64,000 nt of DNA from Cyprinodon diabolis (Eukaryota > Chordata > Actinopteri > Cyprinodontiformes > Cyprinodontidae). The stretch is from positions 25,546,626 through 25,610,625 of the forward strand of contig CM060064.1 in NCBI GenBank assembly GCA_030533445.1, in the 5' to 3' direction. Of this stretch, positions 37,442 through 47,199 are shown piece after piece. Made by a program: the position numbers and the translations under genes. How positions within the stretch are numbered: position 1 is the stretch's first letter; each line of letters begins with the position of its first letter. Below the pieces are notes generated by a model. That model worked only from the letters and a program-made list of their open reading frames with translations. It searched no databases and was not told where the DNA came from.

Positions 37442-38223
37442 TAGACCTGGTTTCGCGTAAGGTTTCTTCCTGTTAAAAAGGGAGTTTTCCTGTCCACATG
37501 TCACTTCATGCATGCCAGCTATGAGCTTCAAAAGTCAATAACATAATGGAGGTGACTGTCCACTGTTGCTAAGTGCCCATTAGAAGAAGAAAATTCTGCA
37601 AAATTATTGACTAGATGCAATGTGCTGCATTTATGGATAGAAAATGTTTTAACCAGTGAGTCCATATGATTTAAAGTGATTCTGTAAAGTGCCTTAATAA
37701 TCTTCAAAAATAAAAAAGTTTAGGGTAGTCCTGAGTTGTAGAACAGCAGATATCACTCCTTAATATTTTTTTAATTTGTTAAACACCATTTGTACATATT
37801 GAAATCACACAAAAATGTGGCTGAACACTGCAATATGACAATATTTCTATACTGTAAGGAAATGTGCTTAGTCACTTAAAATCAATGATCAGCTCATAAA
37901 AGAATTGAAGGTATAAAAAGTCTTGATAATCTTTACAGGAGCATTTTTTGTTTGTTAGTTTCTGGCTATTGTCTAAAATCTGCAGCTGAAAATATGTCAA
38001 TATCATCACTGTTCTTCATTTTAATGTTGTTAAATGGTAAATTTTAATATTGAGGCATATTCACAGAGTTGCTAACTGTACTCAGTAGTTGCAAGAGTCA
38101 GGATTTAAATATGAACATTAGGAAGTATTTAGTCAAAGGAATACAAAGAAAATGTTTCTTTTTACCTTTAAATGTGAATGATGTAGGTATATGTTAGGAA
38201 GTCTGAAGGAACTTCAATGAGAC

Positions 38224-38229
38224 TTTATT
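38224..38229 (-). terminator. GPR20: Candidate poly(A) signal of GPR20
   Basis: AATAAA on the minus strand about 280 bp past the GPR20 stop codon (38508-38510). It is the first canonical hexamer downstream that sits in non-repetitive sequence. The cleavage site is not determined. Confidence 0.4.
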
Positions 38230-38507
38230 GGTTATCCTGTATTTTATACAAGCTATGATACAAAGGTCCTTGAGTAGTCTTCTTATACGCAACATCATCC
38301 AATCAAAGCCCTGGGTGATGAGGATGCCTTAGCATGATGTAAAGCTTAGTTGTTTCAGGTGTCATTGCCCATGTAGCTGATCACAGCAAACTAGGATTCT
38401 TTTGAAAGTCTTAAGCTGAAGATCAGTCATAACACAGGAAAGCTGTTTTCACCATTTAAAGAAAACATTTATGTATGTCAAACTTAAATCTTCTTGTTAA
38501 AGCAGTT

Positions 38508-38953
38508 TTATGGTATGATATTACTCTCCAAAATTCGCCCCTGCTGTACACTGGGAATCCTGGTCATCATGATCCTGCTATTGGTGATGGCATTAACTAT
38601 CCCTCCGGAGGCCTTGGAGCTGTGCTGCATACTGACAATGTCACCACTGGTCTGGTCTGGCTCAGCACGACGCAAAATATGTTTCATTGTGGCCTACAGA
38701 CAGTAAACAGTGGTAAATAACTTAACTAGTAACACATCAAAATAATAATAAACAGTTTTTAAGACATATACAGTTAGTGAGAAAGAGTGGGAAGACAGAA
38801 CTTCAAGACTCACCTTGAAATTATTTGTAATAAAGCAGTACACAACAGGATCCATACAGCTGTTCAAGCTGCTTAGAGTGACGGTTAAGTGGTACACGAT
38901 CACTTGATGGGGCATGTCAGGGTAGAAGTACAACAAAACCTACAACAACAAAG

Positions 38954-39005
<52 letters not shown>

Positions 39006-40853
39006 CATGGATGGATGGATGGATGGACAGACAGACATGTTTCTCTGACTCACCTGTCTGATGTGAAAGGGAGTGAAGCAGATGGTGAAGATTATCAACA
39101 CAGTTATCAGCAGGTGGACAGCTCTTCTCCTTCTTTTTCTTAAGACAAGAGAAATGCAAAACTGTAAATCAAGCAATCGGGGATCTCAAAGCATCAAAAG
39201 TTATTCTTCAGGCCTCTTCCCTCCTTTGAAACTTAAGCTTAAACTGGTGTATAAAAGTTCAGATTTCCTTTATTCTTCAGCTGCCCTCTACCTGCTCTGT
39301 TGCATCAGATGGCGGTCAGTTAAGGCCCACATAATGCGCAGTGTAAAGACAACAATGACAATGAGGGGCAAGAAGAACTCAGTGATTGTGAGGAAGAGGA
39401 GCTTTGAGATGCAGCACTCTGTTTGCTGGAAAGCAGTGGAGAGGAAGGAGTACGTAACCACGATGGCAAACAGCCAAACCGTAGCGCACACCAGCTTGGC
39501 CACGCTGGAGTTCCTCCAACGACGGGAAGCTTCAACCTGCAAAGACAAAGCAGTTCAGCAGGTTTTTGACATCCTGATAAGGGATTAGCAGGACACTATT
39601 TATCTTCAAAGACTAAGTTGAGAAAGACGTTTGTTTAACTCACCTGCACAATGGCAAGGTAACGGTCAACACATATGCAGGTTAAAAACAAGATACTGCA
39701 GTACATGTTCACAAAGTAACTGAAGATGTGCAAGTAGGAGCAAGTGAGACAAGCTCCTCCACTGTAGTAGAGTGAGATGCGAGTTGGCAGAGAGAGATTC
39801 ACCAAGAGGTCGGTTACAGCCAGGTTGATGGTGTAGATCACAGAGGAGGTCTTTTGCTTTGTTCGGTAGCAAAAGACGTAAATTGCAACTGAGTTGAGCA
39901 CCATGCCCACCTGGAAAAATAGAGGACATAAAATGCCTCACAAAAAAAATCAAAAAGAAAATGCCCTAGGACTTTTCCAGCTTCTCGTGTTGCAACTCTA
40001 CCCTTCAATTAATTTTATAGACACTGTATTTGAAACACCAATTAAACAATAACAAACGTTGTGAAGTTAATATATTTTAGCAAACTACAGTGTCTCTTTC
40101 TACATGTTAAGGGTTGCTGAACTGTCTTCTGGGTCCCTACACTGCAAAAACATTCTAGAAATAAGAAAAAAATGTCTTAAAATAAGTGCATATACCCCTA
40201 ATTTGAGTAGGTAAATAAGAGAATCTGCCAATGGAATGAGTATTTTCACTCTTAAAATAATATAAACTATATGCACTTGAAATAAGACAATGCAAATGTT
40301 TATTTTATTATTCTAAATGTGAATTGTCTCATCTCCTAAATTCAAGACAAAATCCACTTATTCTAAGAAAAAAATGATTTATTGTTAACTGTTTTGCAGT
40401 GTATGACTTTGTGGTGCTGTTTGTTCTTTAATAATCAGTAAGGGTTATTGGTTACACTATATTTAACCTAGTATCAGTATAAAGAAGGCCAAATAGTTAT
40501 TAACTACAAATGTAAAAACTTCAAACAGCAATAGAAATGGATAAACATTATGAAGAAGTTTTGTTGAGACCTCCTACCAGGAATATGACAGAGTTTATAA
40601 CCATCAGTGCAATCCAGAGGGCGTAAAAGTCGTTGTAGAGTCCTTCGTCTAAGTGAGCCAGTCTTTCAAGATATGCTCCCATGTCACTCCTGTTTGACTG
40701 TCTGGCTGTTAGAGGCAGCATGGAAAATGAGGTGTTGATAGAAAGCCAGGATTCAGTATTGCTGCAGTTCATCATGTTGGAGATGTGATGATACACATTA
40801 AGAAAATTAAGATGGGGTAAAGATGATTGTGGAGATGCCGGTGGCTCGGTCAT
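38508..40853 (-). CDS. GPR20: GPR20, orphan class A G-protein-coupled receptor
   Basis: GPR20 is a plasma-membrane rhodopsin-family orphan receptor reported in mammals to couple to Gi. Six coding exons: 40853-40578, 39910-39644, 39536-39292, 39138-39054, 38939-38814, 38693-38508, giving 394 residues (human 358). The N-terminus carries three N-glycosylation sequons (NCS, NTS, NRS, in the first 60 residues). TM1 starts near residue 78. TM2 contains [16 protein letters not shown]3 ends with the DRY box [10 protein letters not shown], and a basic third loop (RKRRRR) precedes TM6 (CFTPFHIRQ). TM7 carries the DPVVY form of NPxxY ([11 protein letters not shown]). The C-tail shares the GDIVSM..SSK pattern with the human tail. 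The start ATG lies three bases inside its exon, after an acceptor TTACAG; an earlier in-frame ATG at 40910 would read through that acceptor. Human GPR20 has an intronless coding region, so the five coding introns here are notable. Confidence 0.95.
38957..39027. repeat. GPR20: (AT)n-(GGAT)n microsatellite filling a GPR20 intron
   Basis: About 45 bp of AT dinucleotides followed by five GGAT units. They occupy most of the 114-bp intron 38940-39053 between two GPR20 coding exons. Confidence 0.95.
40140..40401. mobile_element. 262-bp MITE with CACTGCAAAA ends and TA duplication
   Basis: Inverted ends CACTGCAAAAACA / TGTTTTGCAGTG are flanked by TA on each side. It lies in the first coding intron of GPR20. 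A partial sister copy is at 16238-16392. Non-coding; the TA duplication suggests mobilisation by a Tc1/mariner-type transposase. Confidence 0.8.
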
Positions 40854-41024
40854 AAACTGTAAGAGAGAAAAACACTCAATTAAATTATCTGTTAAAAAAG
40901 CAGCCTGCATGACTTTTAATGGTTTTCTTTTATCCCTCTAAATGTTGGATTCAGCATCTCAATATTTATTAATTGTTACCAAGCTATACTGTTCACCTCT
41001 TGCTGGAATAAAACTTCCTACTTT

Positions 41025-41300
41025 CTGTTGCAAAAGTATTCACACCCCTTGCATTTTTCACATTTGATCACATTGCATATAACAACCGTCAATGTATTAT
41101 ATCCGCTTTTTATGTGGTTGTGTCAATTTTGGGCCTGAATTCATTTATGAAAACAAGCACAGACAGACACTCTCTGTCCAGTCTGGCAGAGCTATGAAAT
41201 TTTTCCAAAAAACCAACAACCAAAACCCACCAAGAATAAGGCTGTAACTTTGTAACTGCATTCGAGGACTTTCATAATTTTAAAAGCAGAGCATTTTACC
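41025..41300. mobile_element. Tc1-like terminal fragment
   Basis: GTTGCAAAAGTATTCACACC, then CCTTGCATTTTTCACATTTG, followed by TTTTTATGTGGTTGTGTC is the start of a common fish Tc1-like family. The transposase part is missing. Confidence 0.5.
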
Positions 41301-43644
41301 ATTTGTCCTGCTGAGTTCTGACACAGATCAGAATTCAGGATGATTTCACTCAGACTGAACACTTATTGTAGGGAGTGAAGTTCCCCACTGTGGGACAATA
41401 AAGGGAATTACATTACATTTAATATGATGCAGTTATGGCATCAGCTTCCAGCTTTATTGTAGCCTAAACATTATTGAATCCAAAAGAGTCCAACTAACCA
41501 CATTAAATGATTTTGTGTTGTATTGTTTTCTGCTCCTCTTCACTCCAGAGGGGGACATGATTAACATGCAGTACAGTGATAGGGATGCAGTCTGTGTTTA
41601 ATGTAAATGAAGTGTAACTTGCACATTTGCACAGTCAGTAATTTGCCATGTCTTTTGTTGTTTCTTTCTTGTTGCCACTGGGTTTGACTTTGAGTTGAGA
41701 CTTTTTTTTTCTTTTCTTATTTCTGTAAGATGAGTCTTTGTTCCTTACAGGGGAGATACGGGGCTCTCCTTTCTACACTCATGATTGTGATTGGTCTGCT
41801 ACCTTGAACCTGCCCCTTTATATGTTTATGTTCACAGATTCATGATCTGTTAAAGCTGGATTGAGATGGGGAGTTGATAACTAGCTTTGTGGCACAGCTG
41901 ATCCTGATTACCACTGTTGTGGATAGATTAAACTGGATGAACTGGAAGTGACCCTGCTACATTGAGCTTCCTTCATGGTATAGGCCTCTGGTATCACAAC
42001 AAAAACATGATTCTTTAGAGCTCAGTAGTGAATAGAAAATGCACAGCACACTTTTTATCTTTAAAGTTTCTTTATAACTATTGTTTGGTTTGTCATCCAC
42101 ATTAGTCAGAACCTCTGTCTATTACTATAAAACTTAAATACACTCAAGTTTGTTGTCGTAATCTGACAAAATGCAAGAAAAATCAAGTGATATAAATGCT
42201 TTATCTTGCCATTGCATTTTGAGTTGAATGTGCAGAGAGGCAAGAATAGCTTTTTTTCATTCCTCCGCCTCGACGTGTCCTTTCTCCGTCTTTGACCCCA
42301 CAATGCTTGTTGTTGTTGGCACAGCTGCACTGACAGAACCACTTCAAAATCAATTTGTGAGCTATTTGGTATTTTTTATATAATACAACATTCCCTGCTA
42401 GCAGAAACCATCTCTCAAGGGTTATGGGCACAATTATTTCCTTTTTTGTCAGAACGACAAGAAGTATATTACTCAACTTTTCCAAATGCTAAACAAACTA
42501 CTGAATTGAGTCCATTTTTGTCGATTAACACATCTTAAAGTAACTAAAAACACACTGCCCTGTTGAGTAATAGTTGCTTAGTTGTGTTTATTTTACTTTA
42601 AGAAAAGTGGTAAATTGTTCTCACAGCTGAAATAAACCAAATGCATTTGAGCAGAACTTGTTTGTGTGTTAACAGGATATTTACGTATTCATAATTTGTA
42701 CCATATCAAATTAGTAGTCTACAATTATTCATTGGAAAGAGTCATTTCTGAGGTTGATGAAACTGCAAAAGCCACGTTGATGTCAAAATAAGATAGGCCA
42801 AAGCTTTTTTAGAGCTAGGACAGCTATTATGGTAAGGATAATTTTTTATAAAGTCAGTGAATAAAGGCAGATACAAGATATAAAAAAAACAATAATGAGT
42901 TATATAAAGTAAGGCAAAAGGGATAACATATGCCCATATGTTACACGAGGACATATTTCTCAGTTTCACAGCTTTGCATAAAATCTCTTTAAAAAGTGTC
43001 TTTGTCAAAGATTTAAGATACGTAATATATTTATAATTCAACTATCAGAATTAAACTGTCAGTTGTGTATCTTTATCAGCTGAATAGCTCATTAAAGCGG
43101 GTTCAGTGTGAATTTCAGTTTATTCTAATTTTGTCATAAATGTTAGGCAAACACTGGCAGGAGGCCAATCACATCACATTTTTCCTGCATGACAAATACA
43201 GTTTACTTACCGGTACTCGAGTTCTCAAACTTTTAAGGATCTGACTCACAAAAATAAATGTAAATAGACACATGATCCAAAGAATTGCTTTAGTGTATAA
43301 ACTTCCTTACAAAACCACTAACATTGACAATAACAAAAGTAAAACAAATAGATTTATTTGACAATTTATCAAGTTTTTTTTCTATGTATATGTGATGTTT
43401 TTATCTCCATTGAATATGCTTCACCATCATAATTTTGTTCACTTTCAACCAAAGATCTCAAGACACCATACTTGTTGACGCACTTTGGGCACATATGTTA
43501 GAGAACCTAAGTGCATAATGTAATAACGACCAAGGAACACAGAAGACAGCTGTAGAGAGGTTAAAAGCAAAAGAATTTAATAGTACAGGGTCACTGAGCT
43601 AATGCTGATGCTAGACAGCCAAGGTCAGCATTGAATAGAGAATC
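41300..43644. other. Intergenic upstream of GPR20, little recognised
   Basis: A short tail ending ACTGTGGGACAATAAAGGGA (about 41385-41410) looks like the 3' end of a fish retroelement. The remaining sequence shows no gene or repeat family I can support. Confidence 0.35.
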
Positions 43645-43652
43645 ATCTAAGA

Positions 43653-44359
43653 CAGCGGTTCCCATTCCTGGTCTTCAGGGACCCCTGCCCTGCTTGTTTT
43701 AGATATTTCTATCTTCCAGCACACCTGATTCAAATTAGGAGTCCTCCTCTGCAATCAAGTGCTGCAGAAGCCTGACAATGAGCAATTCTCAGTGGCAAAA
43801 ATTATGGGATAATGGAAATAAAGGAAGACATTTATATAGGATACAGCAAAAAGTGGGAGAAGAAGAGCCTCTGGGGAAGAGCAGGAGAGAACAGGGGATG
43901 TTTAGTAGAATTAGGTTAGGCCACACGAGGCTAAATGCATCACTGCCTGTTATTGGGAAGCATCCAACAGGAAAATGTGACATGTGTAGTCAACCAGAAA
44001 CAGTAGAACATGTGCTGTTTGAGTGTATTAAATATGCAAGTCAAAGAATAGATTTAAGGAAAAGACTGGAACATGAAGGAATCAAACAACTGGACATTAA
44101 AAATATCTTCTCAAATAAATCCAGAAAGACAGTACTTAAAATCATGTCATCTTATCTTCAACAAACTGGACTAAACCTAAGGATTTAAGGAAACATAAAT
44201 AAGATCAAGTAGGTGGCGATAATGCTCCATTTGGTTGCAAGTCGCCAGTAAAACAAGAAGAAGAAGAAGAATGAGCCATTCTTGTCTGTGTGATGTAACA
44301 AGGAGACACCTAAAGAATGCAGGACAGGGGTCCATCAGGAACAGGGTTGGGAACCACTG
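43653..44359. mobile_element. hAT-type element with perfect 8-bp TSD, interrupted by a LINE
   Basis: Left end CAGCGGTTCCCATTCCTGG; inverted right end CAGTGGTTCCCAACCCTG. The 8-bp flanks are identical, ATCTAAGA at 43645-43652 and 44360-44367. Without the LINE at 43790-44269 and its duplicated target the element would be about 215 bp, a typical MITE size. Confidence 0.85.
43790..44269 (+). mobile_element. 5'-truncated LINE 3' end nested in the hAT element
   Basis: The plus-strand frame (to 44188) contains KGRHLYRIQQKVG, a conserved RIRLGHTRLNASL and the C-terminal zinc-like pattern CDMCSQPETVEHVLFEC (Cx2Cx7Hx4C). This is the end of ORF2 of a non-LTR retrotransposon, probably of the I/Nimb group. 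A 3' UTR with AGGTGGCGATAATGCTCCAT and a (GAA)n tail follows. The flanks AATGAGCAATTCT (43777) and AATGAGCCATTCT (44270) are a 13-bp target duplication with one mismatch. Confidence 0.85.
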
Positions 44360-44894
44360 ATCTAAGAGGCTAGTAGAATCACAGGAGGAGCTGCAAAAAT
44401 TCACAGCTCAGGTAGGAGAACATGTGACCTGTACACACTTTAGTCATGCACTTCAAAAGACATAAAAGCCTGCCAAGAAAAGTACTAGGGCCGGATCTAT
44501 CAAAGGTTTGCGTGTATAAAAACGTGAGCTATTTCACTGCGCACGCTAAAAAATGTACAAACTGATCTATCAACAGCGTGCTAAAAGGACTTGGTCTTTA
44601 AAACGTGCTAAATAGCGCCTCTTATCCATTTAGTACTTTTTCTGCAATGAATATGCAATATGGGGCGTTTACACGCAAAAGTGCGTCTTGTGGGAGGAGA
44701 ACATGTAAATATATTAATTTAGCACTCGCAAAGTGATTTATTAAACCTGAAAGCAATTTTGCTAACGGTATCTGACTCTATATTTAACATGTTTCAAAAG
44801 AAGGTGCAAATGGTCTGTATGCGTAATTGCGCATACATGGCAGCGGTTATTGTCGCAAGAAGGAGACATCGAAATTAAGCAAGGAGACGCAGAG

Positions 44895-45857
44895 TAGGGC
44901 TGGGCGATAATTCAATAACGATATATATCGATCGATAGACGTGTGGCGCAATAGATAAAAATAGGCTCGATAAAAGTTCGATAAAGAAACGCTGTTTTCC
45001 TTCCTTCTCATTGTAGCCTAGCATGTAGGTTTATGCTAGTCACTACTTCCTCCCAACCAATCACAATCGCGGACCCAGGCACGCCGTCACAAAGCGCCAC
45101 CCTCTCAAACCACAACACAGAGCACATGAAGATTTCGCAGCAAGGAGAGGCGGAGGAAATTGTTCCAAAGAAGGGTTTTTGTAGTTCGGCAGTCTGGCAG
45201 TATTTCGGTCATGGCAAGTCGGACAAAAAACAAACCACAGTCATCTGTAAAATGCGTAGGGAACCAGTGAAAACGAAGTCTGATAACACAACCAACTTTT
45301 TTTTTTCATCTCAGCCGCTCACACCCGCAGGAGTAACAGCTGTGTGGGTCCCGGCGCGGCTCTCCAACGAGGAATCTTCGGGAATTTCGGGAAAATATAT
45401 ATATATATATTCAGTTCTGGGCAGTTTCCCACGTAGTTCTAACAATTGAGAGAAAAATGCTGAGGGGCCAGCAACTTCAAAGTAATAACTCAGGTTAAAG
45501 CAGGAAACAGGGGCGGCGGGGTGGGGGGGCATTTATTTATTTGTTATATTTATTTTGGTCACTTTTATGGTCACTTTAGTTTATTCTTTGTCAGTATTTA
45601 ATAACATAACTCAGGTCTCTTAAGTTATTTTTCTTTAAAACAATTCTGTTATGGTTAAAAAAGTTGGTTAAATAAAGATTTAATTCGAAGTCTGTGTTTG
45701 TGTTTTTTATTAAAATTAAATCATTTAGCAATATTATAAAAAGTCCAGGCAGAGCTGCACATAAAATATGGTTTCAAATCTTTTCAATAATTATCGATAT
45801 CGATCAATATGCATTTTTTTTTATCGATAAGCTTTTTTTCTATATCACCCAGCCCTA
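44895..45857 (+). mobile_element. 963-bp hAT element nested in the Harbinger copy
   Basis: Inverted ends TAGGGCTGGGCGATA / TATATCACCCAGCCCTA lie between exact copies of ACGCAGAG (44887-44894 and 45858-45865). The duplicated octamer is Harbinger sequence, proving later insertion. It contains a BED-finger fragment but no transposase catalytic domain. Confidence 0.9.
45033..45449 (+). pseudogene. BED zinc-finger fragment of an hAT transposase
   Basis: The frame contains SAVWQYFGHGKSDKKQTTVI, then a K-M-R-R-EPVKTKS stretch and NTTNFF, the BED-finger start typical of fish ZBED/hAT transposases. Where the family has a CxxC pair, this copy shows CKMR, so one zinc ligand is lost. The text after about residue 90 is not transposase-like, so the gene is cut off. 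Confidence 0.7.
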
Positions 45858-45949
45858 ACGCAGAGAACGCATTTTTTCACTCCGTGTGAATATTTTTGGA
45901 ATGAACGAGGAAACGTTTATCAAAACATCGTTTATCCAGCATTGCCATT

Positions 45950-46153
45950 TTGAAGCTGTTGGGGGAACTCCAAATGGATTTGGAGCCAGCCACAAGGATG
46001 ACCCGCGCAATACCAGATATCACAAAACTCCTTGCAACATTGCACTTTTTTGCATCTGGGTCATTGCAGCGTACGGTTGCAGCGAGAGCTGGGATCTCCC
46101 AATCTCGTTTTTCAGAAGTGCTGTCCGACGTTCTAAATGCCATGTCGCCCTGA
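45950..46153 (+). pseudogene. HARBI1-like transposase fragment, copy 2
   Basis: The 67-codon frame ([49 protein letters not shown]) parallels the fragment in copy 1 (25978-26589). The upstream methionine-containing part is in another frame, so a frameshift separates it. No catalytic DDE region is present. Confidence 0.7.
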
Positions 46154-46378
46154 CGCCCTACCGGAGAACCCCAACCTCCCCCCTGCGCCTGTGGAGCAAC
46201 ATGCCAATGCTGCAGGGATGCGTACGCGCAGTAATCTCATCCACAGTCACTTCTTGTGAGCCATTTGGTATGTGCATTTTTCTACAGGCCAATACAAAAC
46301 ACCTGCTTTTTTTTTTTTTTACTGCAGTGAAGTAGAAATTCAGCCACATACCACCTTAGGGAATAAAGGTTGCCAAAG

Positions 46379-46427
<49 letters not shown>

Positions 46428-46639
46428 TTGCCGCAAACCACAAAACGCGCAAAACCATCATTTAAATAGGGTGTCTCCAACAGTTTTGCACCTGCCACCA
46501 GATACGCAATCACTCTTGTTAAATCAACCGCAAACCATGGTTCAGCCCCTCGCGAAAAATTCCAGTTTGCGAGCGCAAATTACTGCACGCAAAATTGGAT
46601 CTTGATAAATCCGGCCCCTAGTGTTCAAGACAGCCAAAA

Positions 46640-47180
46640 GAAGCTATGTTTGAAGTTTGCCATATTGCATATAGGGGGAACAGTGAACATGCAGAAGAGG
46701 TGGAACTTGTCAGGTTAAACCAGAATTGACTTTCTAACACTTTAGGTTTCAAATTGAAACATTGTGGGATTTTGATGTGGGAAAGCCTTTCTTTAATGGG
46801 CCAAGACTGATCAGAGCTGATGGGAAGGTGGAAGGGCTCAGTAAAAGGCAATCCAAACAGAAAACCTGCCAAATCCTTGAACGGACTTGGGATTGAAGGA
46901 AAGGAGCAATTTCCAGCAGGACCATGATGTTAAACATAAAACAGCTACAACAGATTCGTTCGGATCAAATATATTCATCCCGAACTTAAATTTTAAATAT
47001 AAATCCAATTTGAAATCTTTGGTAAGACAAAAGTATTTGTTTCCAAATACTGTCCTTCCAGTGGTGCCAAATGTCCACAGCTGGGGGAGATCTCAAAATA
47101 TTGCTGCTGTAACTGCAGCAAAAGACAGTTCTACAAACTATGCCATCAGATGCACACCACACAGTTGTGCAATACCTTAG
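46640..47180 (+). mobile_element. Degraded Tc1-like transposase relic
   Basis: TTGGGATTGAAGGAAAGGAG, then CAATTTCCAGCAGGACCATG and ATGTTAAACATAAAACAGC, corresponds to the QQDNDPKH segment of Tc1 transposases. The following part (about 47060-47170) resembles the 3' end of the same family. Broken by stops. Confidence 0.55.
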
Positions 47181-47199
47181 CTTTCCAACCACAAATTAC

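Larger units (their letters stand above)
44488..46617 (+). mobile_element. PIF/Harbinger deletion derivative, copy 2, carrying a nested hAT
   Basis: Ends GGGCCGGATCTATCAAAGGT and, inverted, GGGCCGGATTTATCAAGATC; flanks CTA/CTA. Removing the nested 963-bp hAT and its 8-bp duplicated target leaves about 1159 bp, matching copy 1 (1135 bp). It carries an (AT)n run at 46384-46427 where copy 1 has its own (TA)n, so the microsatellite belongs to the parent element. Confidence 0.85.

Noticed and set aside
39288..39548. GPR20 fragment in alternative frames (39320-39535, 38940-39176)
   Set aside because: They are out-of-frame shadows of the real GPR20 exons.
40578..40910. Longer GPR20 start at an upstream ATG (40910)
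   Set aside because: The extra codons cross a strong acceptor (TTACAG before 40856), so they are intronic; the ATG at 40853 is preferred.
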